A DNA stretch of 29,108 nt, from the NCBI GenBank assembly GCA_030734395.1, contig JAUZTG010000005.1, positions 1 through 29,108 on the forward strand. Direction: 5' to 3'. The notes beneath the pieces are model-generated. The model saw only the letters and a program-made list of their open reading frames with translations. It made no database searches and had not been told where the DNA came from. Positions 1 to 10,189 of this stretch are shown here, piece after piece; the stretch's first letter is position 1; each line of letters opens with the position of its first letter. This DNA comes from Sarocladium kiliense (lineage: Eukaryota; Ascomycota; Sordariomycetes; Hypocreales; Sarocladiaceae). The position numbers and the translations under genes were made by a program.

Positions 1-1104
1 ACTCGGCGCAAACAATGGCAAACAACCTTGGCTTCACTCTTACTCCGGATTCGATGGCAACGTTCAGAGACGCCACATGGCCCATGATCATCATGACCTT
101 CCTCGCTTTTGCTGGCAACACTTACTATCCGGTGTTTCTGCGCCTCATTCTCTGGATATCGTCCCTCCTAGTCCCTCAAAGGTCGACGACGCACGAGTCA
201 CTGCAGTTTCTCTTGGACCACCCTCGGCGATGCTACACGTTGCTTTTCCCGAGTCGCCCAACATGGATCCTCTTTGGCATCGTGTTCCTCTTGAATTTCA
301 TTGACGTTATTTTGATCATCACCCTGGACCTAGATAATGCAGCTGTCAACGACTTGCCAATGGGTCCACGAATCCTATCAGCCCTCTTCCAGGCAGCATC
401 AGCTCGGCATACGGGCACATCCACACTCAACCTTGCGGCAGTCAATCCAGCCGTTCAGTTCAGCCTCCTGACGATGATGTATATTGCCATCTTCCCGATC
501 GCGATCAGCATTCGAGCCTCCAACACAGACGAAGAGCGGACATTAGGCATCTGGTCGAGGGAGGGGACGCTGAATGAGCAGAGCAGCATGTCATATGTCA
601 TGGCCCATGTTCGAAACCAGCTGACATTCGACCTCTGGTATATATTCCTCGGGACCTTTCTGATCAGCATAATCGAGGCCGAGCGTATCATGGACCTCAA
701 CGAACCGGTAAGTTACATACCTTAGCCATCACCGGCACACGTTTTTCTTCGAGTCCAAACCTAAACGACGCGTACTTGTCACAGTCATTCTCTCTTTTCC
801 CGGTGCTATTCGAGGTCACCTCAGCATAGTGAGTAAACGAACACCCGCTTGATTGAGCAAGTGCAGTGTTGACCATAGCCACAGCGGTAATGTTGGTTTG
901 TCGCTTGGTGGTCCATTCGGATATGTATCGATGTCTGGCCACTACAAGCCGTTGAGCAAATTTGTTATCTGTGCCATGATGATCAGAGGGCGGCATCGCG
1001 GCCTGCCGTATGCGCTCGATCGAGCAATCAACTTGCCCGTAGATACGGCGAACCTGTCAGCGAGCGTGTCGGAGCCACAAGAGGAGCGAGTGAAGGGTGA
1101 CTGA
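1..1104 (+). CDS. TRK-type potassium transporter, C-terminal part (5' end outside window)
   Basis: Plasma-membrane K+ uptake protein of the fungal TRK/TrkH family. Exons are 1-707, 785-828 and 885-1104; introns 708-784 and 829-884 have GTAAGT and GTGAGT donors and CACAG acceptors. The frame is open to the left edge (codons start at base 3), and the methionine at 15 corresponds to an internal residue in the second TRK copy, so it is not the start. Family signs are a pore-loop-like stretch with RHTGTSTLNL, the helix MMYIAIFPIAISIR, the segment NQLTFDLWYIFLG, and, across both introns, FPVLFEVTSAYGNVGLSLG followed by RGRHRGLPYALDRAI. The tail ends soon after this motif, as in the family. The last pore loop reads GNVGLSLG. 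It lies on the same strand as an ENA-type ATPase and a truncated TRK copy near 9.2 kb. Family assignment is firm; activity is not shown. Confidence 0.92.
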
Positions 1105-1387
1105 GCCTTCTTCCTGATGCTGGACAAGATACATAGAACATGCGGCTGTTACCAGATCGAACGATAACATCTGTCACGATGGGAACAGGAGAAAAAGGAG
1201 CTTCGTTTGTACAGTGCGATGCTTCGTGATAGAAGCATAACCTAAAGTATGGTAGCATACAATACCTTTCTTACCTTGCCTGGTCTTAAATAGAGTCGTG
1301 TGATTCGTGAACGTTACAAGCACGCCTTTAAAGCACAGTGCGAATTCACAAGCAATAAGAGATACCTGGTTGATGCAAGTAGCAATA

Positions 1388-2188
1388 CTAAACGCTAAAC
1401 CTGCTCGGTAATCCTAATTCGCTTTGACAAAGAGGACAGCGCTTTGCAGACTGTTCAAGCCATTGCTTTAAGCAAGAACTGTGGAAGACGTGACAACATG
1501 TTGTCTCACGCACGATGTCCTTGGCTGAAAACCCTTCTAGACAAATACTGCAGGTTGCTTCCTCTTCTGAGAACCCAAGCAGACAACTTCCTAGGCTGCC
1601 TGACCTAGGCACCGGTCCAATTAGTAGACAATTATCTTTGTAACGTTCCTTTTCGTCCTTTTGATGTCCCATAACATCTGGTGTGGTCTCTTCGTTGACG
1701 GTAGGAAGAGGGGAGAGACGAGTGTGAGCTTGAGGTGGCATCTTGACTGCATGCTCAGAGGTGGACGCCCTTTGGACACGAGCACGATCGACTAGGCTCT
1801 GGTATAACAGCTCCGGGGCAACAATATCAAGCCCCTCGCAGCTCATGACATCTGTGCAGGTATTTTGTGGCTGCTGCGTAGCTCGCAGAGCACACAGACG
1901 CATAACCGCAGCCGCATCTAGATGTCTCCTGGTGGCACTGTTTCTTCGCTGGCGTTGGTCTGCCTGTCGCCGTAACCAGAATTTGTATAACTTGAAGCTG
2001 TAGGGAATGGTCCCGTTAGCAACAGCACCCTGAGGAGGCCCAGGGTCCAGACATTAGTCGGGAACTTACGCAGTCGGAATGATTATTAGGGTAGCGACAA
2101 CACAGGCCACGAGAATGCCTACGCTTCGAGTATGTTCTCGTTGCGATCGTCTATCCCTGAGACCGTTTTCCGACTCTAGGGCGGACAT
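1388..2188 (-). CDS. Membrane-anchored RING-H2 finger protein, probable E3 ubiquitin ligase
   Basis: Two exons, 2188-2070 and 1997-1388, joined over a 72-bp intron (GTAAGT donor, CCCTACAG acceptor), give 242 residues. One hydrophobic helix lies at about residues 22-40, followed by a very basic stretch (FWLRRQADQRQRRN). A C-terminal RING-H2 finger spans about residues 189-231: CSICLEGF, then CHVFH, a CLKQWL segment and CPLC, giving the C3H2C3 ligand order. Such proteins typically recruit E2 enzymes and ubiquitinate membrane cargo; the substrate is unknown. The frame is open upstream of the chosen ATG as far as about 2263, but without another ATG, so a further 5' exon is possible. It lies between a TRK transporter and an ENA pump, which makes transporter turnover an idea but not evidence. 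Confidence 0.8.
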
Positions 2189-3368
2189 TGGCGGATACAA
2201 AGATTGGTGGTGTTCGGTATTTCTGACAGGCTGGAAGGTAAGCAAAGACTGGGAAGTGTTCAAAGCAACTTCAGAGAGGAGGGTCTATGAGAGGGTAGAA
2301 GATGATCGAGAGGCACGAGGTTGCTGAATTGACTGAGTGGCCAGACTCAGCTGCTTGTGGACTTGTAACCCGGGAAGAGTAGGTAAGGAGTCGCACGTGC
2401 TCCGTTTTGCTCTCTCGTTCTAGTAACAACGGTAGACGTTGGAAGTGTAGTCTTTGTTCTGCCTTCAATAAGGTAATTGGCAGCATAGAGGCGTGTGCGA
2501 AGGATCTGCATAACGGGGTGGGCTTGACACTGTGGCGTCTGAGTGAGAGGCAAAATGCCTCCTATGCCCACGTCCAAGACACCCGCTGACATCTGAGTCG
2601 CGAGACCTGGTGTGAGCTCCAAGCAATCACAATAGTCGGTTTAACATTTCTGGGCGCTTTCTTGGCCCATCCGTTCGGCATCTATAAGGCTCCGATAAAG
2701 TTGCGGACTCCGTCTAAGCGGCCGCTTGTGATTGGCTGTAAGTGAAGAGGGTATGTCAAACTGCGCCTGCGACGACAAGCTCTGACAAGAGGTAGCCTTC
2801 TATCTTCTGCCACGCTACATGCTACCACTGAGTGGCGACGGGTATGGGGCGGGATATAGCGGGTTCTGAAGGTGCCTGCCATGGTGGTGAAGAGGGCTGT
2901 GCTGTGGCTCTTTGCTGCAGGTGCAGCAGTTGCAGTTGGATACGCAGGCCGGAAATTTGGTTCCGAAAACGTGACTTTAAGGTTTTAGTGTTAAGCCATT
3001 AAATCTGGTCGGTAGCGTGTCGTCCCGTGGTGGGCATTGGTCCCGATACTCGATTACTGCCAGCCAGTTCACCTTATCGGATTGTTTCGTCACAGGCTGC
3101 AAGGAGCCCCATCGCCCCCGCAGATCTCTTGCTTGACGGGCTGTCTGGGCAAAACGGAGCACGGCAGCGGCCTTGTCGACCCAAGCGTCTGACGCGGGCT
3201 CCGTCTCTGAACATAAAACATCTCGGTGCGATCCTGCCATACATTCCTCCTGCCTGCTTCCTTCAGCCCACGAAACAACATTTTCTCCAATTCGCCTAAC
3301 CCTTTCCTCGTATCATCCCTGGAGTTTCGTGCACGTCGCGTCACATCAGAAGGCGACGAACTGGCGAC
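2189..3368. other. Intergenic region between the RING gene and the ENA ATPase gene
   Basis: About 1.2 kb of divergent upstream sequence serving the RING gene (minus) and the ENA gene (plus). No family was recognised in any frame. It holds a GCCAAG site on the minus strand near 2665, matching the PacC pH-regulator consensus GCCARG known from alkaline-induced fungal genes; one 6-base site is weak evidence. A C/T-rich stretch precedes the ENA start codon. A 35-codon ORF inside it is listed separately. Confidence 0.5.
2881..2988 (+). CDS. Possible short ORF with a signal-anchor-like N-terminus
   Basis: A 35-codon ORF with an ATG, two early lysine/arginine residues and a hydrophobic run (AVLWLFAAGAAVAVGYAG), ending in TAG. 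The pattern resembles a secretory signal or small membrane anchor. No family was recognised, no splice continuation was found, and the ORF lies in the upstream region of the ENA gene, so it may be chance or an upstream ORF in a long leader. Confidence 0.2.
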   Translation: MVVKRAVLWLFAAGAAVAVGYAGRKFGSENVTLRF

Positions 3369-6300
3369 ATGGAGAACCACATCTCCGGCCAGGGCAATAC
3401 GGAGCTCACAAAGCCCGCCCACGCACTCCAGATCGACGACATCGTCGCTCAACTCGAGAGCGATGTCGATAGCGGCTTGTCCAAGTCCGAGGCCATCAGC
3501 AGACACAGCCAATATGGCCCCAACGAGCTGGACGATGGACCTGGTGTCCAGCCAATCAAGATCCTGATCAGGCAGGTTGCCAACGCCATGATGCTGGTCC
3601 TTATCCTCGCCATGGCCGTCTCTTTCGGAATCGAGTCCTGGATCGAGGGTGGAGTTGTTACCGCCATCATCATCTTGAACATTGTTGTCGGCTTTTTACA
3701 GGAGTATCAGGCTGAGAAGACCATGGACTCGCTGCGTTCTCTTTCTTCGCCCACCGCAAACGTCATTCGTGAAGGCTCCTCCGTCAATATCCCTTCTGCT
3801 GAAATCACTATCGGCGACATTGTCGAGCTCAAGGTCGGAGACACGGTTCCTGCCGATATTAGGTACCTTTCCACCTCCATCGAAGCCGTACTCACCCGCT
3901 TACCCAAAGTAGAATTATTGAGAGTATCAATTTTGAAACCGACGAGGCTCTTCTGACGGGGGAGTCGCTGCCCGTTGCTAAGGATGAGCGGGCCGTCTTC
4001 GACGAGGATACTGGCCCCGGCGACCGTCTCAATGTTGCCTACAGTTCTTCCAGTGTTACCAAGGGAAGGGCAACTGGCATCGTTTACGCTATTGGCATGC
4101 GCACAGTTTGTTGGCCTCTTGTTTTCCCATCCATGTTCCCCGCTGATAATTGGTAGGAAATTGGTTCTATTGCAGCTGCTCTGCGACAAAACAATTCGAA
4201 GAGGAGACCTGTCAAGCGCAAGGAGGATGGAACCGCCAGCCCTGCGCGACATGCACAGGCATGGACTCTGACTCTGACTGACGCTGTCGGGCGCTTCCTG
4301 GGTGTGAACATCGGCACACCCCTGCAACGCAAGCTCTCGAAGCTGGCTATGCTCCTCTTCGGCATTGCCATTGTCTGTGCCATCATCGTCCTCTCAGCCA
4401 ATGACTGGTCGAGCAACACCCAGGTCATCATCTACGCTGTGGCTACTGGTCTCTCTATGATTCCAGCATCTCTCATTGTCGTCTTGACAATCACGATGGC
4501 TGTCGGTACCAAAAGGATGGTCAAGCGTAACGTTATCGTCCGCAATTTGAAGTCGCTCGAGGCCCTCGGTGCCGTGACTGATATCTGCTCTGACAAGACG
4601 GGAACTCTCACCCAAGGTCGAATGGTCACCAAGAAGTGCTGGATCCCCACTCGTGGCACGTACTCCGTTGGATCTTCGAACGAGCCCTTCAACCCCACTG
4701 AAGGCGACCTCATGTTCAGCACCACCCCACCGTCTAAGCAGAGCACTGAGAAGGCAGAGGAGGGCGATGTCAAGCAATCTTCGGAGCTTTTAGAGGGAAA
4801 CACCGAGCTTGAAGATTTCCTCAAAATTGCCTCCCTGGCCAACATCGCCAAGGTACTGAAAAACCACGATGGAGAGTGGAAGGCTCACGGTGATCCCACG
4901 GAGATTGCCATTCAGGTCTTTGCCTGCCGCTTTGGTTACGATCGCCAGAAGTTCCTCGACCCTCATGCGCCCAAGGTCACTGAGGTCGGCGAGTACGGAT
5001 TCGACTCTGACGTGAAGAAGATGTCGGTCATTATCGAGGACAACGAGACCAAGAAGCAAATGATCTACACCAAGGGAGCTGTCGAACGTGTTCTTGAATC
5101 TTGCCAATATGTCAAGTGGGATAGCGACACGGTCGTCGATCTGACCGACGAGATCCGGGACGAGATCCTCGCGAACATGGAGGCCCTTGCTTCGCAAGGT
5201 CTTCGTGTTCTCGCCCTCGCTAGCCGCGTTTACGACCCCTCAAGTGGCCGTCGTGCCTCTCGGGAGGGACCTGTCCCCCGTGAACAAATCGAACGCGATC
5301 TCATTTTCCGGGGTCTGATTGGCCTTTACGATCCCCCTCGCCCAGAGTCTGCGGATGCTGTGAGACACTGTCACCGGGCAGGCATTAAGGTGCATATGCT
5401 GACTGGTGACCACCCCGGCACTGCTCGAGCCATCGCAGCGCAGGTCGGAATTCTCCCATCCGACACCAAGCTTCTTTCCCAACGAGCTATGGAAAGCATG
5501 GTCATGACAGCGAAGGAGTTTGACAAGCTTTCTGATGACGAGATCGACCGCCTGCCTGCCCTGCCTCTGGTTATTGCTCGATGCGCCCCTAACACGAAAG
5601 TCCGCATGATCGACGCGCTACGCAGGCGCAATGCTTTCATGGCTATGACGGGTGACGGTGTGAACGATTCGCCTTCCCTCAAAATTTCTGACGTTGGCAT
5701 CGCTATGGGACAAAACGGCTCTGATGTTGCGAAGGACGCCTCTGATATCGTTTTAACCGACGATAACTTCGCCTCTATCCTCAGCGCTATTGAAGAGGGT
5801 CGCCGCATGTTCGACAATATCCAGAAGTTCATTCTTCACGTTTTGGCTGAGAACATTGCCCAAGCCTGTACTCTACTCATTGGTCTCGCGTTCAAGGACT
5901 CTTCTGGCTTGTCCGTTTTCCCTTTGGCCCCGGTGCAGGTTATGTGGGTCATCATGATCACATCCGGCATGCCTGACATGGGTCTGGGTCTCGAGATCGC
6001 CGCACCAGATATTCTGGAACGACCACCAATGGATCTCAAGGCTGGGGTGTTCACATGGGAAGTCTGCGTTGATATGCTGGCTTATGGTTTGTGGATGTCA
6101 TCTCTGTGTCTCTCGTCCTTCCTGTTGGTCGTATATGGGTTCGGCGATGGCAACCTGGGGAGCGAGTGCAATGAACGCTACTCCAGTGAGTGTGACACGG
6201 TATACCGGGCTCGGACAACAACGTTCGTCAGTCTTACATGGTTTGCTCTCTTCCTTGCTTGGGAGATGATCAACCCACGACGCAGCTTCTTCCGCATGCA

Positions 6301-6652
6301 GCCTGGGAGCAAGAAGTACTTCACACAGTGGTGCTACGACGTGTGGCGGAACAAATTCCTGTTCTGGGCCGTCATTGCGGGCTTTGTCACTATTTTCCCT
6401 ACCATCTACATACCTGTGATTAACCACGACGTGTTCAAGCACGCTCCGATCACCTGGGAATGGGGTATCGTGTTCGTGGAGGCAACGCTATTCTTTGCTG
6501 GATGTGAGACGTGGAAGTGGGCGAAGAGGATATTTTTCCGACGCCGAGACCGTAGGCTGGGCATAACGGCGGAGGATCTGGAAAAGAAGGCGTTCTCTGA
6601 GTTTGAGACTGACAGCCAGGATGAGGCCGCGGATGGAAAGAAGCAAGGCTGA
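3369..6652 (+). CDS. ENA-type (P-type IID) sodium/potassium-exporting ATPase
   Basis: Exports Na+ (or K+) from the cell using ATP; central to salt and alkaline tolerance. Exons are 3369-3862, 3913-4105 and 4157-6652; introns are 50 and 51 bp. The summed length is 3183 nt, giving 1060 residues, normal for fungal ENA pumps. Domains in order: cation-ATPase N-terminus; first membrane helices; actuator motif LLTGES at about 178-183, formed across intron 1; CSDKTGTLTQG with the phosphorylated aspartate at about 375; the MLTGDHPGTA segment near 644; the hinge motif MTGDGVNDSP near 726; then C-terminal helices. The large loop between the actuator and the phosphorylation site, with an RRPVKRKEDG stretch, is typical of ENA rather than SERCA pumps. 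All catalytic motifs are intact. The second donor is GTTTGT, a weaker form. A HAL4/SAT4-like kinase lies downstream on the opposite strand and TRK copies lie on both sides. Confidence 0.96.
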
Positions 6653-6806
6653 AAGAGGTATGTATTGCAATGTTGGCGTGCCCCACGCGAGAAATAGATT
6701 GAATAGATGATAGTTTGAATGACTGTTCGCGAATGTAACCCTCACGGCAATGTGTCTTTTGATGGACATGCATTCGTCCAAGATATGTCCCCCAGAGTCG
6801 AACTAC

Positions 6807-7267
6807 CTAGCCCACGCGCTTGGCTTTTCCCCAGGAAGCTTCCAACTCGACCTTTATGGTTTTGCGGATGATCGATTTTGTTGTTCCCTTGAGGACCCTG
6901 AGTGTATCCGGCTCTAGTTCTTCCAGGCTGTTCTCCGATGCTTCCTTGGCTGCGCGGTCAGCTGCTTTGTTGCCAGCCGCTCCGACATAAGCCGGGAATC
7001 CATTAGAATCCGACCTCCGATTGAGCCTGCGTAGCTGATGGAGCTCTCGGATTGCTTCCACGATGTGTACTGTCCGGATCGGGTCTTAGGGCTTTTAATA
7101 GCTTGGATGGTGGCCTGCGAGGGCATATTTAACGATAGCCTACAATATACTGAAAGGGTGTTTTCACAGCTGGGACATGAGATCCATAGCATTTCTTTCC
7201 TGTATTCAGGTTTGATGATGACGGTGACAGCGCCGGCATGGGTAAACCTCATGTCGACGCCCTTCAC
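6807..7267 (-). pseudogene. Decayed RNase H domain of a LINE-type (Tad-like) retroelement
   Basis: Two minus-strand frames together spell an RNase H module. The upstream frame has ATIQAIKSPKTRSGQY (the SD-x-QAAI helix region of LINE RNase H, with the aspartate lost). After a frame change near 7060 the second frame has VEAIRELHQLRR, then FPAYVGAAGNKAADRAAKEA, matching the W-P-A-H-V-G-x-x-G-N-E-x-A-D-x-A-A-K signature with the catalytic-region H replaced by Y. No reverse transcriptase, endonuclease or poly-A end is visible, so this is an old truncated fragment between the ENA and kinase genes. Confidence 0.75.
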
Positions 7268-7422
7268 GCTGACCTAGCTCAGCCCTCTGCTCATCCCTAA
7301 ACTAAACCGAGCAATGGTTATCGTGCACGTACGATTCTGGGAGTTCCTTCTAGGATAGGTCTCTCCCCAAGCCAGCCATCAGATTGAGCTCGCCTTTGGA
7401 GAATAGACTCGCACCAGGATGG

Positions 7423-8668
7423 TTACAGGGCGTCATGGCTAGGTGCCGAACTAGCTGTTTCAGCCGCCGTGCAAAGTCGTATTTCGCGACCCCATTCAGA
7501 GTTCAACACCTGGGAGGCAGTGATGCGTCGTGAAGCCGTAGGGTCCAAGATGCAATAAACTACGTTTCGGCACCGAGCCTGAGTGATGCATCAGCCAGTG
7601 GCTCAACCTGATGGCGTGATTGGGAGTGAGGACGGATTTTAGACAGAAACTTACACGATGTAACGCCTCAATGGGTTCATAACCCTCCTCCTTCCGCCGA
7701 TCTTCGAGGTACCGGGAGTAGTATTCATTCTTACGGTCAGCGACGTCCCAAAGGAACCGGCCGGTTCGCATGACCATATAAATGATGCCGCAAGCCCAGA
7801 TGTCGACGCCGCGGGCGTCGAACTCCTTGTTAGCGTATGCCTCGGGAGCGACATATGGCATGGAACCGCGGGGACCAGACACCATGGTAACGTCCGACTC
7901 CCAGGCGAGGCGGAAGCAATGGCTGTGGCCAAAGTCGCTGATCTTAACCACGCCGTGCGGTGTGAGCAGCAAGTTCTCCGGTTTGAGGTCGAGGTGCGCC
8001 ACGCCCATGTCGTGCATGTACTCAATCCCGCGCATCATCTGCTTGAAGAAGCAGTCAGCCTCCTGAACCTGCAGTTTGCCTGCAGAACGGATGAGCGAGT
8101 ACAAGTCGCCACCATCGCAGAACTCCATCACACCGCAGTAGGAACCTTTCTCGCATGGGAGGACATCGATTGTGCGGACTATGTTAGGGTGACGCAGGGC
8201 ACCCGCGATGCAAAACTCGGCAATCAGCCGCTTGCGATGGCCCATTTCCGTTTCTTTGCGCCGTCTGCGGAGTTGCTTGACCGCATACAGCTTCTCGCCC
8301 GCCCCATCCTCCATCTTCTTGTGCGAAACACGAACGGTACCGAACGCACCGTGGCCAACCACCTCATGGCACCAGCCGTACTTCTGAGCCAGCGCCGCAG
8401 ACGAACTGGTGCTCTCTATGAGACCGAGAAAATTCTTCCATACTCTGGATAGCCTCCCATGGCGACGGGAGGAGACGAGATGGTGCGCGTGATTTCCACT
8501 AGCCCCTGGATTCACAGCAAAACGCTGGAGAGTCTGCATTGCTGGGCTCACAGCTAGTGGGCATAGTGGTTCAGCCTTTTGCAGAACCAGCTCTGTATGA
8601 GCACGCGGTTTTATATACGTGCCGAACTCCGCACGATGACCCTGCAGTCGCATGTCGCTGGGGGACAT
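7423..8668 (-). CDS. HAL4/SAT4-like serine/threonine protein kinase
   Basis: Fungal kinase of the HAL4/HAL5 (NPR-like) group, whose yeast members stabilise Trk potassium transporters at the plasma membrane. Exons are 8668-7655 and 7578-7423 with a 76-bp intron (GTAAGT; CACTCAG), giving 389 residues; a second in-frame ATG at 8539 would remove 43. The kinase domain starts near residue 100: glycine loop GHGAFGTV (105-112), VAIK lysine in YAVKQL (131), catalytic loop HLDLKPEN (215-222), SDFG (244-247), APE (284-286), DIWACGIIYMVMRTGRFLW. The second exon supplies the ending ILDPTASRRITASQVL followed by WGREI, typical of the family. Two oddities: the catalytic HRD arginine is leucine, and the N-terminal regulatory region is only about 100 residues where yeast relatives have several hundred. 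It lies between the ENA pump and the truncated TRK copy. Confidence 0.9.
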
Positions 8669-9190
8669 ATCGTTGGTGAATTGCCCACTGTACAGGCGCT
8701 AGCTTCGGTGTGCCTCCTTACTTTTCTGGCGCATAATCGGGCACTTGGCATTCCAGGATGATGGACTACGACGTCACCTATGACACCACGGTATAACGGA
8801 GCACAAGCTCTACGAAAGGCGCGAAAATACTAGCACAAGGGGTTAGAGGGCCTCTCGATCCTGCCTCCCAAGGCCAAGCGCGTGGTTAATAGATGCCATT
8901 GCGCAACTTTGCCGATGTGTCTAGCAAGTGAGAAATCGTCTTTTAGGTGGTGTGAGCTACAACAAAGACGATTACGTATGCCAGCATGGTATGATGCCAC
9001 AGCTGCAAGGTCCTCTATTACAGTAACTCCCCACGCCCAGCCTGTCAACAAGATCATACAGACGCTTGCCCCGCTCCAGATCGCTTGGCACTCACCACTC
9101 GGGTCCTCTCTCAACCCAATCACCGGTAGCCGCTTAGACGGGGTTCCTCTATCTGCCTTTGGAGACTGTGGCAACCACTAACATAAAAAA
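8669..9190. other. Intergenic region upstream of the kinase gene
   Basis: About 520 bp holding the kinase promoter side and the sequence before the TRK remnant. An open frame at 8882-9181 shows no recognisable family and no TRK similarity, so the N-terminal half of the second TRK copy is absent here. No RNA gene or repeat was seen. Confidence 0.4.
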
Positions 9191-9810
9191 GGCTACTTCG
9201 TCGGTCTCCACGTTATCGGAGTCATCTGCCTTGTACCTTGGATTCTGCGTGCCTCTTCCAAGTACACAGACTATCTCAATGAAGAAGGCTAGAATATAGT
9301 TTGGTGGTAGGTCCATTGCACCTACCCAGACGCTGCTTCACTCTACTCAATGCTATGCACCAGGGCTTTCTATTCCGTACAGACCATGGCAAATAACCGC
9401 GGCTTCACCCTGACACCGGATTCTATGGTCCAATTCCCCGATGCCACCTTCCCCATGCTCATCATGACGTTCTTAGCGTATGCTGGGTACAACTTCTACC
9501 CAATCTTGCTACGCGGCGTCATCTGGGCGGCATACAAGGTGGTTCCCAGGAATTCGGCCCTTCGGCAGCCTCTCTGCTTCCTACTTCAGCACCCTCGGCG
9601 TTGCTGCATGCTTGTATTTCCCAACCGTCCACCCTGGATCCTCTTTGGCTTTCTATTTGCTCTCAACTTCATTGATGCGCTCCTGCTCATCGTTCTGGAT
9701 CTTGATAATCCCTCTGTTACTGACTTGCCACTCGGCCAACGCATCCTGGCTGCTGTCTTCCAAGCCGCTTCATCGCGTCACACGGGAACATCCACTTTCA
9801 ACCTCTCACA
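9191..9810 (+). pseudogene. Truncated second TRK potassium transporter copy
   Basis: Paralogue of the TRK gene at the left edge, missing both ends. Homology begins with GYFVGLHVIGVICLVPWIL, a TRK helix, and continues to YLNEEG, where TAG at 9290-9292 interrupts the frame at a position where related TRK proteins usually have glutamine. A 57-bp intron (9307-9363, donor GTAGGT, acceptor CACCAG) then joins WW to AFYSVQTMANN, followed by GFTLTPDSM, the segment RRCCMLVFPNRPPWILFGF, and RHTGTSTFNL. TRK similarity stops abruptly at about 9810, in the pore region where the first copy continues with AVNPAVQ. The loss of about half the protein plus the stop codon indicates a relic. Divergence from the first copy is visible throughout, so this is not a recent duplicate. 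Confidence 0.85.
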
Positions 9811-10189
9811 TTCGACACTATACGCTGACATTCGTAGGCTCATTGTTCGATTTCTGGGTTCTCAAACCACAAGGGAATCAGCAATGGCGTGGTTGTACGA
9901 TGACGAGATTGATCGGGGCGGACTGCACAGATGTCTATGGTGTCAAGCAGCTAATGGACTGGATCAATGAAACCCACCGATGGGGCCCTCCAGCGCATGC
10001 TCCTAGCTGTCAGAGAGATATCAAGGCTGTTTTTGAAACTCGGAGGCCGGAGGGTTACCGCAACGCCATAATTGTTGTTACTTGTCGACGGCAATTCTCC
10101 GTCGACAGTGGTTTCACGTGGAACCAAACAAACTCAATTATGTGTGTATGAAGCTGAGATTATTTATGAGACAAAGTATGGTGGACTGC
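9811..10189. other. Unassigned sequence after the TRK breakpoint
   Basis: A frame continuing to 10151 (+) after the TRK break encodes about 110 residues including TDVYGVKQLMDWINETHRWG. It is not TRK sequence and no family was recognised. It may be an exon from a rearranged gene brought in at the breakpoint, or chance. No RNA gene or terminal repeat was seen. Confidence 0.3.

Noticed and set aside
15..725. ATG at 15 as the start of a 236-residue protein
   Set aside because: The frame is open to the left edge and the preceding codons match those before the same methionine in the second TRK copy, so it is internal; the end at 725 is intron read-through.
3707..5832. Long minus-strand frames opposite the ENA gene
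   Set aside because: They mirror a strongly coding plus-strand gene and show no motifs of their own.
7651..8452. Frames of 124 and 177 codons overlapping the kinase gene
   Set aside because: Kinase motifs are intact in the minus-strand frame; these are shadows with no family signature.
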